In this document: positions 43,928-57,300 of the stretch, one piece after another
Layout: every line of letters begins with the position of its first letter
Numbering within the stretch: position 1 is the stretch's first letter
Source: Pseudomonas izuensis
GTDB lineage: Bacteria > Pseudomonadota > Gammaproteobacteria > Pseudomonadales > Pseudomonadaceae
NCBI RefSeq assembly: GCF_009861505.1
Contig: NZ_WTFT01000024.1
Coordinates: 1 to 64,000 of the forward strand
Reading direction: 5' to 3'
Length of the DNA: 64,000 nt
Program-made: the position numbers and the translations under genes
Notes under the pieces: model-generated
Seen by the model: only the letters and a program-made list of their open reading frames with translations
Told to the model about the DNA's origin: nothing
The model's database searches: none

Positions 43928-45486
43928 CCGCCAAAGAGCTGAAGCGCCAACCCATTTCCACCGGCTCCGAGTGGACGTTCGAGCTGATTCAGGCCTACGA
44001 CCGCGAAATCAGTCGTCTGGCGGCTCGCTACGCGCTCGACACGTATCCCAACCAGATTGAAGTGATCACCGCCGAACAGATGATGGATGCTTACGCCTCC
44101 GTCGGCATGCCGCTGGGTTATCACCATTGGTCCTATGGCAAACACTTCCTCAGCACGGAAAAATCCTATTCACGTGGCCAGATGGGGCTGGCCTACGAGA
44201 TCGTAATCAACTCAGACCCGTGCATCGCCTACCTGATGGAAGAAAACACCATCTGCATGCAGGCACTGGTCGTGGCGCATGCCTGCTACGGACACAACAG
44301 CTTTTTCAAGGGCAATTACCTGTTCCGAACCTGGACCGACGCCAGCTCGATCATCGACTACCTGGTGTTCGCCAAGCAGTACATCATGCAGTGTGAAGAG
44401 CGCCATGGTATCGACGCGGTCGAGGACCTGCTCGATTCTTGCCATGCGCTGATGAACTACGGGGTCGACCGTTACAAACGCCCCTATCCGATTTCCGCCG
44501 AAGAGGAGCGTCGCCGGCAGAAGGATCGGGAGGAGCATCTGCAGAAACAAATCAATGATTTGTGGCGGACCATTCCAAAGGGCGCAGACAAGTACAGCGA
44601 CAAGGACAATGCGCGCTTCCCCGCCGAACCGCAGGAAAACATCCTCTATTTCATAGAAAAACACGCGCCGCTGCTGGAACCGTGGCAGCGGGAAATCGTG
44701 CGCATCGTGCGCAAGATCGCGCAGTATTTTTATCCACAGCGCCAGACTCAGGTCATGAACGAAGGCTGGGCCACCTTCTGGCACTACACATTGATGAATG
44801 ACCTGTATGACGAAGGCCTCGTCACCGATGGCTTCATGATGGAGTTCCTGACCTCCCATACGAGCGTTGTCTTTCAGCCCGGGTTCGACAGCCCCTATTA
44901 CAGTGGTATCAACCCTTACACCCTGGGATTCGCCATGTACCGCGATATCCGTCGCATGTGCGAAGAACCCACCGAAGAAGATCGCCGCTGGTTCCCGGAA
45001 ATTGCCGGTACTGACTGGCTGTCGACCATTAAATTCGCCATGAGCAGCTTCAAGGACGAGAGCTTCATCCTGCAGTACCTGTCACCCAAAGTGATCCGCG
45101 ACCTGAAACTGTTCAGTATTCTCGATGACGACCAGAAAGATGATTTGCTGGTCCCGGCCATTCACGATGAAGGGGGCTATCGGATCATCCGTGAAACGCT
45201 GGCCGCGCAGTACAACCTGGGCAATCGCGAGCCCAACATTCAGATCTACAGCATCGATCGTCGCGGCGACCGCTCCCTGACGCTGCGCCATCAGCAACAC
45301 GACCGCAAGCCGCTGGGGGACTCCACCGAGGAAGTGCTCAAGCACCTGCACCGCCTCTGGGGCTTCGACATACACCTGGAGACCCTGCAAGGGGACCAGG
45401 TGATGAAAACCCACCACGTTCCGCCCAGAAGCGAGCACAGCGAAGGCGATTACGGCCGGCTGGATTTGGCCGTCATCCATCTTTGA
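43924..45486 (+). CDS. SpoVR family protein
   Basis: A 520-aa homologue of B. subtilis SpoVR and E. coli YcgB. Recognisable by [27 protein letters not shown] and the histidine-rich [18 protein letters not shown]. Biochemical role unknown. Overlaps yeaH by four bases (ATGA), so the set is one translationally coupled operon. Confidence 0.94.
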   Translation: MTAKELKRQPISTGSEWTFELIQAYDREISRLAARYALDTYPNQIEVITAEQMMDAYASVGMPLGYHHWSYGKHFLSTEKSYSRGQMGLAYEIVINSDPCIAYLMEENTICMQALVVAHACYGHNSFFKGNYLFRTWTDASSIIDYLVFAKQYIMQCEERHGIDAVEDLLDSCHALMNYGVDRYKRPYPISAEEERRRQKDREEHLQKQINDLWRTIPKGADKYSDKDNARFPAEPQENILYFIEKHAPLLEPWQREIVRIVRKIAQYFYPQRQTQVMNEGWATFWHYTLMNDLYDEGLVTDGFMMEFLTSHTSVVFQPGFDSPYYSGINPYTLGFAMYRDIRRMCEEPTEEDRRWFPEIAGTDWLSTIKFAMSSFKDESFILQYLSPKVIRDLKLFSILDDDQKDDLLVPAIHDEGGYRIIRETLAAQYNLGNREPNIQIYSIDRRGDRSLTLRHQQHDRKPLGDSTEEVLKHLHRLWGFDIHLETLQGDQVMKTHHVPPRSEHSEGDYGRLDLAVIHL

Positions 45487-45496
45487 TACCGTCAGT

Positions 45497-45549
45497 ACCT
45501 CCGAAAGCTCGACGCAACGGTTATCCTGTCGAGCTAACGGAGGTTTTTT
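45497..45549 (+). terminator. terminator of spoVR that contains the cca ribosome site
   Basis: Outer arms ACCTCCG (45497-45503) / CGGAGGT (45538-45544) and inner arms AGCTCGAC (45506-45513) / GTCGAGCT (45528-45535), followed by T6 (45544-45549) and then the cca ATG. The GGAGG of cca is within the 3' arm. Confidence 0.75.
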
Positions 45550-46779
45550 ATGCAGATTTATAAAGTCGGCGGCGCGGTACGCGATCGCCTGCTGGGCATA
45601 CCTGTCACGGACATCGACCGGGTCGTGGTCGGCGCCACTACCGAAGAGATGCTTGCCCAGGGCTTTCGGCCGGTAGGCGCAGATTTCCCGGTGTTCCTTC
45701 ACCCCAAAACCGGTGAGGAGTACGCCCTCGCCAGGACCGAACGCAAAAGCGGACGCGGTTATGGCGGCTTCACTTTTCACGCCAGCCCTGACGTGACGCT
45801 CGAAGAAGACCTGATTCGCCGTGATCTGACAATCAACGCCATGGCCGAGGACGATCAACAGAACCTGACCGACCCCTACCACGGCCAACGTGACCTTGAA
45901 GCGCGCATTCTTCGTCACGTTTCCCCCGCGTTTGCTGAAGATCCGCTCAGAGTTCTGCGTGTTGCCCGCTTTGCCGCGCGTTATGCCGAGTTGGGTTTCA
46001 CCGTTGCCCAAGAAACGCTGGAGCTGATGCGTCAACTCAGCGAGTCCGGCGAGCTTCAAGCCCTCACGGCGGAACGGAGCTGGAAGGAAATCTCCCGCGC
46101 ATTGATGGAAAACCGGCCAGAGGTGTTCATTGAAGTGCTGCGCGCGTGCGGCGCACTCAAGGAATTGATGCCGGAAATCGATGCGCTGTTTGGGGTGCCA
46201 CAACCAGAGGCTCATCACCCGGAAATCGACACCGGCGCGCATATCCTGAGCGTGCTTGCACAAGCGGCTCGGCACAAACAGCCGCTGACGGTGCGCTGGG
46301 CCTGCCTGCTGCATGACCTGGGCAAAGCGCTGACGCCACAGGAAGAATGGCCACGGCACATTGCCCACGAGTTCAAGGGACTCAAGCTGATCAAAGCGGT
46401 CAACGACCGCTTCAAGGCGCCCAGGGATTGTCAGGAATTGGCACTGCTGGTGGGCGAGTATCACACCCACGGTCATCGCGCCCTGGAATTGAAGCCCTCG
46501 ACTTTGCTGGAACTGCTGCAAAGTTTCGACATTTACCGACGACCGCAACGGTTCGAGGAATTCATCGCAGCGTGCGAAATGGACGCTCGTGGACGCGAAG
46601 GCCTGGAGCAACGAAGTTATCCACAAGCGGATTATTTGCGCGGGGCGGCCAATGCGGCGCGGGGCGTGGCGGTTCAGCCGTTGCTGGAGAAAGGATTCAA
46701 GGGGCCAGAACTGGGCGAGGCGATCAAGCGTGAACGACTCAAAGCATTGAAGGCCTACAAAGAAGCGGTGTCTACCTGA
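45550..46779 (+). CDS. cca: multifunctional CCA-adding tRNA nucleotidyltransferase
   Basis: Adds and repairs the CCA end of tRNAs. The 409-aa class II enzyme has [10 protein letters not shown], the catalytic DID in VTDIDRVV (D21/D23), the [10 protein letters not shown] motif, and a C-terminal HD domain ([14 protein letters not shown] region) giving phosphohydrolase activity. Its ribosome site lies in the stem of the preceding terminator. Confidence 0.96.
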   Translation: MQIYKVGGAVRDRLLGIPVTDIDRVVVGATTEEMLAQGFRPVGADFPVFLHPKTGEEYALARTERKSGRGYGGFTFHASPDVTLEEDLIRRDLTINAMAEDDQQNLTDPYHGQRDLEARILRHVSPAFAEDPLRVLRVARFAARYAELGFTVAQETLELMRQLSESGELQALTAERSWKEISRALMENRPEVFIEVLRACGALKELMPEIDALFGVPQPEAHHPEIDTGAHILSVLAQAARHKQPLTVRWACLLHDLGKALTPQEEWPRHIAHEFKGLKLIKAVNDRFKAPRDCQELALLVGEYHTHGHRALELKPSTLLELLQSFDIYRRPQRFEEFIAACEMDARGREGLEQRSYPQADYLRGAANAARGVAVQPLLEKGFKGPELGEAIKRERLKALKAYKEAVST

Positions 46780-46784
46780 AAAGC

Positions 46785-46855
46785 ATCGCGGGCAAGCCTT
46801 GCTCCCACAGACACAGCGCGCATCCTGTGGGAGCAAGGCTTGCCCGCGATGGCGG
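46785..46855. repeat. REPIN between cca and folK
   Basis: ATCGCGGGCAAGCCTTGCTC plus CCACAG (46785-46810) and its inverted copy (46825-46850), in the convergent gap. Confidence 0.92.
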
Positions 46856-46863
46856 CAGCAGGG

Positions 46864-47382
46864 TTACAGCAAATTCGAAGGCGTCAGTTGTTGCCCGCGC
46901 CATTCAAACGCCACCGGCGCCAGCACCTGATCGATCTGTGCCTCACCCCAAAGCGTCGCAAAGCTTTTTCCTACACCCAGATGCACTCGATCTGGCGCAA
47001 TCAACGACAGCGGCCACAACACAAAGGCATTTTTCAGAATTTCTGCCCGCGGCAGAATCAAGCCATCGAAGTTACCCACCAGATCGCCGTACAACAGCAC
47101 ATCGATATCCAGCGGCAAACCCTTGCGATCCGGCGCATAGCGCCCATTGTCGGCTTCGATGAATTTCAGTCGGCGATCGAGCTCCATCAACGGCAGATCG
47201 GTGAAGGCCGACACCACGAAATTGAAGAATGGCCCGCTCTTGATCCCTACCGGCTGGCTTTCGAAGACCGGCGAGCAATGGATGTCCACCAGAAAACCTG
47301 CCAAGGCATCCAGTCCGGCCCGCAAATGGGATTCGCGCTCGATATTGCTACCGAGCCCAAGATACACCTGAGTCAGCGACAT
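46864..47382 (-). CDS. folK: 6-hydroxymethyl-7,8-dihydropterin pyrophosphokinase
   Basis: Pyrophosphorylates the pterin in folate synthesis. 172 aa with VYLGLGSNIERE, the FESQPVG region and the metal-binding PLDIDVLLYGD; ends with LPRAEILKNAFVLWPL. Overlaps folB by 10 bases. Confidence 0.95.
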   Translation of the reverse strand: MSLTQVYLGLGSNIERESHLRAGLDALAGFLVDIHCSPVFESQPVGIKSGPFFNFVVSAFTDLPLMELDRRLKFIEADNGRYAPDRKGLPLDIDVLLYGDLVGNFDGLILPRAEILKNAFVLWPLSLIAPDRVHLGVGKSFATLWGEAQIDQVLAPVAFEWRGQQLTPSNLL

Positions 47383-47729
47383 CCGCGCTCGATCTCCACG
47401 CCCACGCCACCGGTAGCGGCAGGAACCGCGCCTGGCTTGGTCAGCTTGAGGCGCATCCAGGTGATCTTGAATTCGCTCATCAGCACTTCAACCAGGCGCT
47501 CGGCAAAGGTCTCGACCAGCTGGAACTGCGCCTGCTCGGCAAAGGCCTGGATCCGCGACGAAACACTGGCGTAATCGAGCGCCAGGGTCAGGTCGTCGCC
47601 GGCGGCAGCCGGACGATTATCCCAGGCGAAACTCAGATCAAGACGCAAGCACTGTCGGATGCCTCGTTCCCAGTCGTAGGCCCCGATCACAGTGTTGACT
47701 TCCAGGCCCTCGATAAACACTCTGTCCAA
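47373..47729 (-). CDS. folB: dihydroneopterin aldolase
   Basis: Cuts dihydroneopterin to the hydroxymethyl pterin used by FolK. 118 aa of the FolB/FolX tunnelling fold ([20 protein letters not shown]). The start is taken as TTG 47729, whose first residues match the family; the ATG frame start at 47753 adds eight atypical residues. Confidence 0.88.
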   Translation of the reverse strand: MDRVFIEGLEVNTVIGAYDWERGIRQCLRLDLSFAWDNRPAAAGDDLTLALDYASVSSRIQAFAEQAQFQLVETFAERLVEVLMSEFKITWMRLKLTKPGAVPAATGGVGVEIERGCR

Positions 47730-47803
47730 GCACTTTTCTCCGCTACACGACAAGGGCGCATTGCGCCGTTAGAATCAGGGCGTCCTCGCCCGGAATAGTT
47801 AGC

Positions 47804-48373
47804 ATGTTTTGGTTATTGGCGATCCTCGCCTACCTGCTCGGCTCTCTGTCCTTTGCCATTTTGCTCAGCCGCCTGACCGGCAACCCCGATCCACGCTCGA
47901 GTGGCTCGGGCAATGCCGGTGCCACCAACATGTTGCGCCTGGCCGGTAAAAAACTCGCCATCCTGACGTTGCTCGGCGATCTCTGCAAAGGACTGCTGCC
48001 CGTGCTGATCGCCGGTGTTGCAGGCCTTTCGCTGCAGGATCAGGCCTGGATCGGCGTCTGCGCCGTCATCGGACACCTGTTCCCGCTGTATTTCCGCTTT
48101 CGCGGGGGCAAGGGTGTCGCCACCGCTGCCGGGATGTTGCTGGGCTTGTATCCACCCGCTGCACTGATGGCGGTCTGCGCCTGGCTGCTGACGTTCTACC
48201 TGACCCGCACCAGCTCGCTGGCCGCCCTGATTGCCACGCCGTTGACCCTACCACTGCTGGCCTGGCAAGAACCGGCGGCATTGCTGCCCATGAGCACGCT
48301 CACAGGACTGATCGTCTGGCGTCATCGCGGCAATCTACGCGACCTGTTTGCCGGGCGCGAACGGCATTTTTAG
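47804..48373 (+). CDS. plsY: glycerol-3-phosphate acyltransferase PlsY
   Basis: Integral membrane enzyme using acyl-phosphate to acylate glycerol-3-phosphate, the first step of phospholipid synthesis. 189 aa, five membrane segments, with the three cytosolic motifs [25 protein letters not shown] and the C-terminal RHRGNLRDL. Divergent from folB. Confidence 0.95.
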   Translation: MFWLLAILAYLLGSLSFAILLSRLTGNPDPRSSGSGNAGATNMLRLAGKKLAILTLLGDLCKGLLPVLIAGVAGLSLQDQAWIGVCAVIGHLFPLYFRFRGGKGVATAAGMLLGLYPPAALMAVCAWLLTFYLTRTSSLAALIATPLTLPLLAWQEPAALLPMSTLTGLIVWRHRGNLRDLFAGRERHF

Positions 48374-48396
48374 ATACCGTACATGAGTGCCACTCA

Positions 48397-49422
48397 TTAC
48401 AACGCCGACAACTGCTCCATCGGCCAGCGCGCCTGCACGCTGATCGCCAGGCTTTCCTGCTGGCCGGCCTGCAAACGCTGGCAGCCGGCGAACGCGATCA
48501 TTGCGCCGTTATCGGTACAGAACTGCGGGCGGGCATAAAAAACATCGCCCTTCATGTCGCCGAGCATTTTTTCCAAAGAAGAACGCAGCGCCTTGTTGGC
48601 GCTCACGCCTCCTGCGATCACCAGTCGCTTCATGCCAGCCGCCTTCAGGGCACGCTTGCACTTGATGGTCAAAGTCTCCACCACGGCCTGCTGGAACGCC
48701 AGCGAGATGTCGCAACGGGCTTGCTCACCGTCGTCCCCGGCGCTCACGCACTGCTGCCAAGTGTTCAATGCGAAGGTTTTCAAGCCGCTGAAGCTGAAAT
48801 CCAGGCCAGGGCGGTCACACATCGGGCGCGGGAACACGAAACGCCCTGCAACGCCTTGCTCCGCCAGACGCGCGATTTCCGGGCCACCCGGATAATTGAG
48901 GCCCATCATCTTCGCAGTCTTGTCGAAAGCTTCGCCCGCGGCGTCGTCCAGGGTCTCGCCCAACAGCGTGTATTGACCGATTCCGTCGACCTGAACCAGC
49001 TGCGTATGACCGCCGGACACCAACAAAGCGACGAACGGAAATTCCGGTGGCTGCGACTCCAGCATAGGCGCCAGCAAATGGCCTTCCATGTGGTGCACGC
49101 CCAGTGCCGGAATGCCCCAGGCAAAGGCCAGCGCCTGAGCGCAGGAAGCCCCCACCAACAACGCTCCCACGAGGCCAGGACCGGCAGTGTAGGCAATGGC
49201 GTCGATCTCGGTCGGCACACAGCCGGCTTCGGCCAACACCTGACGAATCAAGGGCAGCATGCGCTTTACGTGATCGCGCGAGGCCAGTTCCGGCACCACG
49301 CCTCCGTAAGCACGGTGCAGGTCAATTTGACTGAACAGTGCGTCGGCCAGCAGGCCACGTTCACTGTCGTAAAGTGCGACACCGGTTTCGTCGCAGGAGG
49401 TTTCTAATCCCAGTACTAGCAT
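48397..49422 (-). CDS. tsaD: tRNA N6-threonylcarbamoyladenosine transferase TsaD
   Basis: Transfers the threonylcarbamoyl group to A37 of ANN-decoding tRNAs, which include tRNA-Ile. 341 aa with [13 protein letters not shown], the iron-binding HHMEGH (about 110-115), [10 protein letters not shown] and [12 protein letters not shown]. Divergent from rpsU, as usual. Confidence 0.97.
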   Translation of the reverse strand: MLVLGLETSCDETGVALYDSERGLLADALFSQIDLHRAYGGVVPELASRDHVKRMLPLIRQVLAEAGCVPTEIDAIAYTAGPGLVGALLVGASCAQALAFAWGIPALGVHHMEGHLLAPMLESQPPEFPFVALLVSGGHTQLVQVDGIGQYTLLGETLDDAAGEAFDKTAKMMGLNYPGGPEIARLAEQGVAGRFVFPRPMCDRPGLDFSFSGLKTFALNTWQQCVSAGDDGEQARCDISLAFQQAVVETLTIKCKRALKAAGMKRLVIAGGVSANKALRSSLEKMLGDMKGDVFYARPQFCTDNGAMIAFAGCQRLQAGQQESLAISVQARWPMEQLSAL

Positions 49423-49510
49423 GGGTTTGCGCCTTGTTTAGGCTGAATTCGAAGGCGCGCATAATAGTCGTCGCGTGATGCCCCGACCAGCGGTTTTCGA
49501 TCAGAGGCTT

Positions 49511-49539
49511 TGCATTCCGAGCGATGAGGGGTTAACATC
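49511..49539 (+). promoter_or_regulatory. promoter of rpsU-dnaG-rpoD
   Basis: -35 TTGCAT (49511-49516) and -10 TAACAT (49534-49539) with a 17-base spacer, about 80 bases before the rpsU ATG. Confidence 0.55.
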
Positions 49540-49621
49540 CGCAACCCTTAAAAACCGACGTCTTCAAGTGCTCTTTTGCCGCGAGGATGTTGACCCCGGT
49601 AATGAATGAAGGTAGCTCTGG

Positions 49622-49837
49622 ATGCCAGCCGTCAAAGTAAAAGAGAACGAACCCTTCGACGTAGCTCTGCGTCGTTTCAAGCGCTCCTGCGAAAAAGCCG
49701 GTGTACTGGCTGAAGTTCGTAGCCGCGAATTTTACGAGAAGCCAACTTCTGAGCGTAAGCGCAAAGCAGCAGCCGCTGTTAAGCGTCACGCCAAGAAAGT
49801 TCAGCGCGAACAGCGCCGCGCCGTTCGTCTGTACTAA
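49622..49837 (+). CDS. rpsU: 30S ribosomal protein S21
   Basis: A 71-aa small, very basic ribosomal protein ([19 protein letters not shown] to the C-terminal [14 protein letters not shown]). First gene of the macromolecular-synthesis unit. Confidence 0.98.
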
Positions 49838-49866
49838 TACACAGACGATCGTAGCAAGCTTCTGCC

Positions 49867-49889
49867 AAGCCCGGCCCTCAGCCGGGCTT
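49867..49889 (+). terminator. hairpin after rpsU
   Basis: AAGCCCGGC (49867-49875), loop CCTCA, GCCGGGCTT (49881-49889). A perfect 9-bp stem without a strong T-run, probably a partial terminator setting rpsU above dnaG. Confidence 0.7.
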
Positions 49890-50315
49890 ATGGCATTTGC
49901 GTAAAACGCTTGATGCTTCACCGTCGAAGCCGCAGATGCGACCGAGACAAATCTGCTTCATCGCGTCAGACCTGGCTTTTTGCCAGCGGTGCACGTCTTT
50001 TCTGACGAGCCTTTCAAGGCTACTGACGAGCACACCCACTGATTCCTCTCACGACGATCAGCCCAGGCATCTATTGCGTGCCAAACTATGAGCTATCCGA
50101 GACCATTGACTGGTCGCAGCCGGATTCAGCGCAACACTTTCAAATAGTCGAATACTGACAAGCATTAACGTCGGTGGATTTTCGGCAGATACACTTCCCG
50201 ACAGCGATTATGCAGACGACACCGGTCGAGCCGCACACCTTGCGCGCTTCATACAACGACCCGCGCTCGCCGCCATTCGTTTCGGACCCCTTTCAGCGCA
50301 GATGACGAGAACGCC
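49890..50315 (+). other. gap between rpsU and dnaG
   Basis: About 425 bases with no frame resembling a known gene. In several pseudomonads a YqeY-like gene lies here; none of the frames reads as YqeY. The 64-aa frame at 49897 has no ribosome site or protein-like composition. Confidence 0.6.
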
Positions 50316-52286
50316 ATGGCCGGGCTAATTCCCCAGAGCTTCATTGACGACCTTCTGAACCGCACCGACATCGTCGATGTGGTCAGCTCGCGCCTGCAAC
50401 TGAAAAAAGCCGGCAAGAATCACACCGCCTGCTGCCCGTTTCACAAAGAGAAAACTCCGTCATTCAGCGTCAGCCCCGACAAACAGTTCTATTACTGTTT
50501 CGGCTGCGGCGCTGGCGGCAATGCCCTCGGCTTCATCATGGACCACGACAACCTGGACTTCCCCCAGGCTGTCGAGGAACTGGCCAAAGCCGCCGGCATG
50601 GAAATCCCCCGCGAAGAAAGCGGTCGTCCACACAAACCACGCCAACCGACCGATTCTCCGCTCTACCCACTGCTCACAGCTGCCGCCGACTTTTACCGGC
50701 AGGCCCTGAAAAGCCATCCAGCGCGCAAAGCCGCGGTGGATTACTTGAAGGGACGCGGCCTGACCGGTGAAATCGCCCGGGACTTCGGCCTCGGCTTTGC
50801 ACCACCCGGCTGGGACAACCTGTTCAAACACTTGAGCAGCGACACCCTGCAACAAAAAGCCATGATCGATGCCGGCCTGCTGGTCGAGAACGCAGAAACC
50901 GGCAAGCGTTACGACCGCTTCCGTGACCGGGTGATGTTCCCGATCCGAGACAGCCGCGGGCGCATCATCGCCTTCGGCGGCCGGGTATTGGGTGATGACA
51001 AGCCGAAATACCTGAACTCACCTGAAACCCCGGTGTTCCATAAAGGCCAGGAACTCTACGGCCTCTATGAGGCGCGCAAGAACAACCGCAACCTCGATGA
51101 AATCATCGTCGTCGAAGGCTACATGGACGTCATTGCCCTCGCCCAACAAGGCCTGCGCAATGCCGTCGCGACGCTGGGTACCGCCACCAGCGAAGAACAC
51201 TTGAAACGACTGTTTCGCGTCGTGCCAAGCGTCTTGTTTTGCTTCGACGGTGACCAGGCTGGCCGCAACGCCGCATGGCGAGCGCTGGAGGCAACACTGT
51301 CGAGCCTGCAGGACGGCCGTCGCGCACGGTTTCTGTTTCTGCCCGAAGGCGAAGACCCGGACACCTTGATCCGCTCCGAAGGCACCGATGCCTTCCGCGC
51401 GCGTATCAACCAGCACGCCCAGCCATTGGCGGACTATTTCTTCCAGCAATTGACTGAAGAAGCCGATCCCCGCTCCCTCGAAGGCAAGGCCCATATGGCC
51501 ACCCTGGCGGCGCCGCTGATCGACAAGGTCCCGGGCGCCAACCTGCGCACCCTGATGCGCCAGCGCCTGCTGGAAATCACAGGCTTGAGCGGTGAAGCGG
51601 TCAGCCAGCTGGTGCACAGCGCACCTCAGGACATGCCGCCTGCCTATGACCCGGGCATGGACTACGACGCCATGCCGGACTACGCCGACTTTCACCAACC
51701 CCAGGAAGCCTACGCGCCCCAGCAGGAGTGGACGCCGAAAAAACCGGGTGCCGGCGGCAAGAAATGGGACAAGAAACGCTGGAGCAAAAACGGCAAGCGC
51801 GGCGATCGTGATGAATCCTATGCCCCACGCACGCCAGTGGCGGTAGAAGCCCCGACGCTGATCGCGTTGCGCACGCTTATCCACCACCCACAACTGGCCG
51901 GCAAGGTTGAGAGTGCCGATCACTTTGCCAACGAGAGCAATACGTACGCTCAGGTACTAATCGCCTTGATCGAAGCTGTGCAGAAAAATCCTAAGCTAAA
52001 CTCTATTCAGTTGATGGCCCGTTGGCACGGCACAGAGCAAGGGCGCCTCTTGAAAGCACTCGCCGAAAAGGAGTGGCTAATTGACGGCGACAACCTTGAA
52101 CAACAGTTTTTAGACACCATTACTAGATTATCCGCGGGTCAGCATACGCAGACCCTCGACGAACTCATCAAGAAAGCGAAGCAGCCGGGTTTATCGGCTG
52201 AAGAGCAAATTCAGATAGCAAAACAGATGCGCGACCTCTTAAAACAGAATGTTTCCGCATCAAACCCGACCTCAACTGGCGCGTGA
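50316..52286 (+). CDS. dnaG: DNA primase
   Basis: Makes RNA primers at the replication fork. 656 aa: CHC2 zinc finger (HTACCPFHKEKTPSF ... YYCFGCG, about 36-70), the RNA-polymerase-like core, a TOPRIM domain with VVEGYMDVIAL (about 265) and FDGDQAGRNA, and a C-terminal DnaB-binding domain. A proline/lysine-rich linker (about 440-505, including KKPGAGGKKWDKKR) is longer than in E. coli, as is usual in pseudomonads. Confidence 0.98.
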   Translation: MAGLIPQSFIDDLLNRTDIVDVVSSRLQLKKAGKNHTACCPFHKEKTPSFSVSPDKQFYYCFGCGAGGNALGFIMDHDNLDFPQAVEELAKAAGMEIPREESGRPHKPRQPTDSPLYPLLTAAADFYRQALKSHPARKAAVDYLKGRGLTGEIARDFGLGFAPPGWDNLFKHLSSDTLQQKAMIDAGLLVENAETGKRYDRFRDRVMFPIRDSRGRIIAFGGRVLGDDKPKYLNSPETPVFHKGQELYGLYEARKNNRNLDEIIVVEGYMDVIALAQQGLRNAVATLGTATSEEHLKRLFRVVPSVLFCFDGDQAGRNAAWRALEATLSSLQDGRRARFLFLPEGEDPDTLIRSEGTDAFRARINQHAQPLADYFFQQLTEEADPRSLEGKAHMATLAAPLIDKVPGANLRTLMRQRLLEITGLSGEAVSQLVHSAPQDMPPAYDPGMDYDAMPDYADFHQPQEAYAPQQEWTPKKPGAGGKKWDKKRWSKNGKRGDRDESYAPRTPVAVEAPTLIALRTLIHHPQLAGKVESADHFANESNTYAQVLIALIEAVQKNPKLNSIQLMARWHGTEQGRLLKALAEKEWLIDGDNLEQQFLDTITRLSAGQHTQTLDELIKKAKQPGLSAEEQIQIAKQMRDLLKQNVSASNPTSTGA

Positions 52287-52300
52287 GGTCATAGCTCAGG

Positions 52301-52306
52301 TATAAT
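52301..52306 (+). promoter_or_regulatory. -10 of an rpoD promoter
   Basis: A perfect TATAAT 48 bases before the rpoD ATG, just after dnaG. No good -35 is seen at 16-18 bases upstream, so it may need an activator or another sigma factor. Confidence 0.5.
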
Positions 52307-52353
52307 CCTCGGCTTGTTTTTTGCCCGCCAAGACCTTCAGTGGATAGGGTGTT

Positions 52354-54201
<1,848 letters not shown>

Positions 54202-54204
54202 TCA

Positions 54205-54234
54205 CAAAACCCCCGGCCCAGGCCGGGGGTTTTG
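54205..54234 (+). terminator. terminator of rpoD
   Basis: CAAAACCCCCGGCC (54205-54218) and its perfect complement 54221-54234, with a T-rich end. Confidence 0.93.
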
Positions 54235-54325
54235 CTTTATGGCGATAAAATCCCCCTGCTACGCCCCTCCCGCCGATTTGCCCGTCTACACTCGAAACAT
54301 TCCCCCGAGCCATAACGAGACCGTT

Positions 54326-57300
54326 ATGCCCAGACTGCCGACCGTGCTTTTTTTGCTGTCGCTGATGACCTGGACCGCAACGGCTGGCGCGCTGACTCTA
54401 ACCGACGAAGAACGTAGCTGGCTTGCGGCCCACCCGGACTTGCGACTGGGTGTCGATGCCTCCTGGCCACCTTTTGAATTTCGCGACGATCAGGGGCGTT
54501 ACCAGGGTCTTGCGGCAGACTATATCAACCTGATCCGTCAACGATTGGCCATCAAGCTCACGCCTATCGAGCCAGTCAGCTGGACGGTTGTGCTGGAGCA
54601 GGCCAGGCAAGGCAAGCTCGACCTCTTGCCGGGCATCATGTCGACCCCGGAGCGCCAGGCTTATCTGTCGTTCACCCGTCCTTATCTGGATTTCCCGATC
54701 GTCATCCTGGCCCATGTCGGGGGCCCCCAACCGCGCAAGATCGAGGACCTGTACGGGTTGAAAATCGCCGTGGTGGAAAACTACGCGCCCCATGAATTGC
54801 TACGCACCCACAACCCCGACCTGAATCTGGTGGCCATGCCCAACGTCAGTTCGGCTTTGCAGGCGTTGGCCACTGATGAAGTGGATGCGGTCGTAGGCGA
54901 TCTCGCTTCCAGCGTCTGGAGCCTGCGCCAGCTCAAGCTGGACGGTCTGTATGTCAGCGGCGAAACTCCCTATCGCTATCAACTGGCCATGGGCGTCCCC
55001 CCGAACAACAAGATGCTGGTCAGCATCCTGGATAAAGTCCTGGCGGACATGACCCCGGCAGAAATCAGCGCCATCCAGGAGCATTGGGTCGGCAACGTCC
55101 TCGATCACCGGACTTTCTGGTCCGATCTGCTGGTTTACGGGTTGCCCGGGCTGCTACTGCTGGTCACCGTGCTGGCGACGGTCATCCGCATCAACCGCCG
55201 CCTGAGTTCGGAAATTGCCCGCCGGATCGATCTGGAGCAGGAACTGCGCAGCAGCGAATATCACTATCGCGGGCTGGTGGAGAGCCTCTCGGCCATCGCC
55301 TGGGAAGCGCGAATGAGCGACTTCACCTACAGCTACGTTTCACCCCATGCCGAGGATCTGCTGGGTTATCCCCTGTCCCACTGGCTGATTCCGGGTTTCT
55401 GGCGCAACATCATCCACCCCGCCGACCTCACCCGCGCGCAGAATTTCTGCGATCACGAAGTGCTGGCCGGACGTGATCACAGCCTGGATTATCGGGTCAT
55501 CACCGCTGACGGGCGCTGCTTGTGGGTCCGCGATATCGTCAGCCTGATCGAACACGGCCATGAACCGGTGATGCGCGGGCTGATGATCGACATCAGCGAG
55601 ACCAAGCGCACAGAAGAAGCGCTGCGTCTGTCGGAACAGAAGTTTGCATCTGTCTTCCAGCAATGCCCGGACATTCTGGTCATCGCGCGGCTCTCCGACG
55701 GCTGCCTGCTGGAGGTCAACGAAGCGTTCGAAGAACAGATCGGCCTCAGGGCCGAAGACGTCATCGGCCAGACCGCCACCGACCTCAATATCTGGGGGGT
55801 TCCCGGTGTGGGGCCGGGATTATTGCAGCGCCTGCAGGCCGGTAGCATCCGCAATCTGGAGATGCCCTTTCGCCGCAGCAATGGCCAGGTGTTTACCGGC
55901 CTGATCTCCGCCGAACCCTTCGACCTCGACACAACCCCGGCACTGGTGGTGGTCGTGCGCGACATCACCCAGCTCAAGGAAACCCAGCAACAACTGCAAA
56001 CCTCCGAAGAGAAATTTGCCAAGGCCTTCCATGCCTCCCCGGACGGCTTGCTGCTGTCTCGGCAGAGTGATGGGTTGCTGCTGGAAGTCAACGAAGGCTT
56101 CAGCCGTATCACCGGGTTCAACAGCGCAATGTCGGTGGATCGCTCGGCCCTGGATCTGGGGATCTGGGTCAACCTCAACGAACGCAAACAGATGCTCGAC
56201 CTGCTGCACCGCGATGGCTTCGTCCGTGATTTCAGTTGCCATATCCGCCGCAGCGACGGGCAGATCCGCCTCTGCGAAGTGTCCAGCCGCCCGCTGCCGA
56301 TCGGCGACGAGGACTGCATGCTGACCATCGCCCGGGACATCACCGAGCGCCACCTCATGCAGGAAAAGCTGCAACAGGCCGCCACAGTGTTTGAGAGCAC
56401 CGCCGAAGGCGTGCTGATCACCGACACCCAGCAGCACATCAGCGCCGTCAACCGCGCATTCACCGAAATCACCGGCTACAGCGAAAGCGAAGCGCTGGGC
56501 CATACCCCGCGCCTGCTTGCCTCGGGCCTGCATGACAGCGCGTTCTATGCCGCCATGTGGCACCAGCTGACCGCCGAAGGGCACTGGCAAGGCGAGATTT
56601 CCAACCGGCGCAAGAACGGCGAGCTCTACCCGAGCTGGCTCACCATCAGCGCGGTGCGCAATCGGGACAAGTTCATCACCCACTTCGTGGCGGTGTTCGC
56701 CGACATTTCCAGCCTCAAGCACGCCCAGGCCAAACTCGACTACCAAGCCCACCACGACCCGCTGACCGGCCTGCCCAACCGCACGCTGTTCGAAAGCCGT
56801 TTGTTGACCGCACTCAACACCCAGAGGGAAAACGGTGGTCAAGGTGCGGTGCTGTTCCTCGATCTGGACCGTTTCAAACACATCAACGATAGCCTCGGCC
56901 ACCCGGTTGGCGATTTGTTGCTCAAGGGCATTGCCGTGCGCCTCAAGGAACAGTTGCGCGACATCGATACCGTGGCACGCCTGGGTGGCGATGAGTTCAT
57001 CATCCTGCTGCCCGGCCTGCAGCAGCCCAGTGATGCCGACAACATCGCCACCAAACTGCTCAATTGCTTCACCGCACCGTTCCAGGCCGGTGAGCACGAG
57101 TTCTTCATCAGCTCCAGCATCGGCACCAGTCTTTATCCACAGGACGGTTGCGATGTCGCCACACTGATCAAGAACGCCGACGCGGCGATGTACCGCTCCA
57201 AAGCCAAGGGCCGCAACCGGGTCGAAAGCTATACCTGCGACCTCACAGCGCAAGCCAGCGAACGCGTAGCGCTGGAACATGAACTGCGACGCGCCATCGA

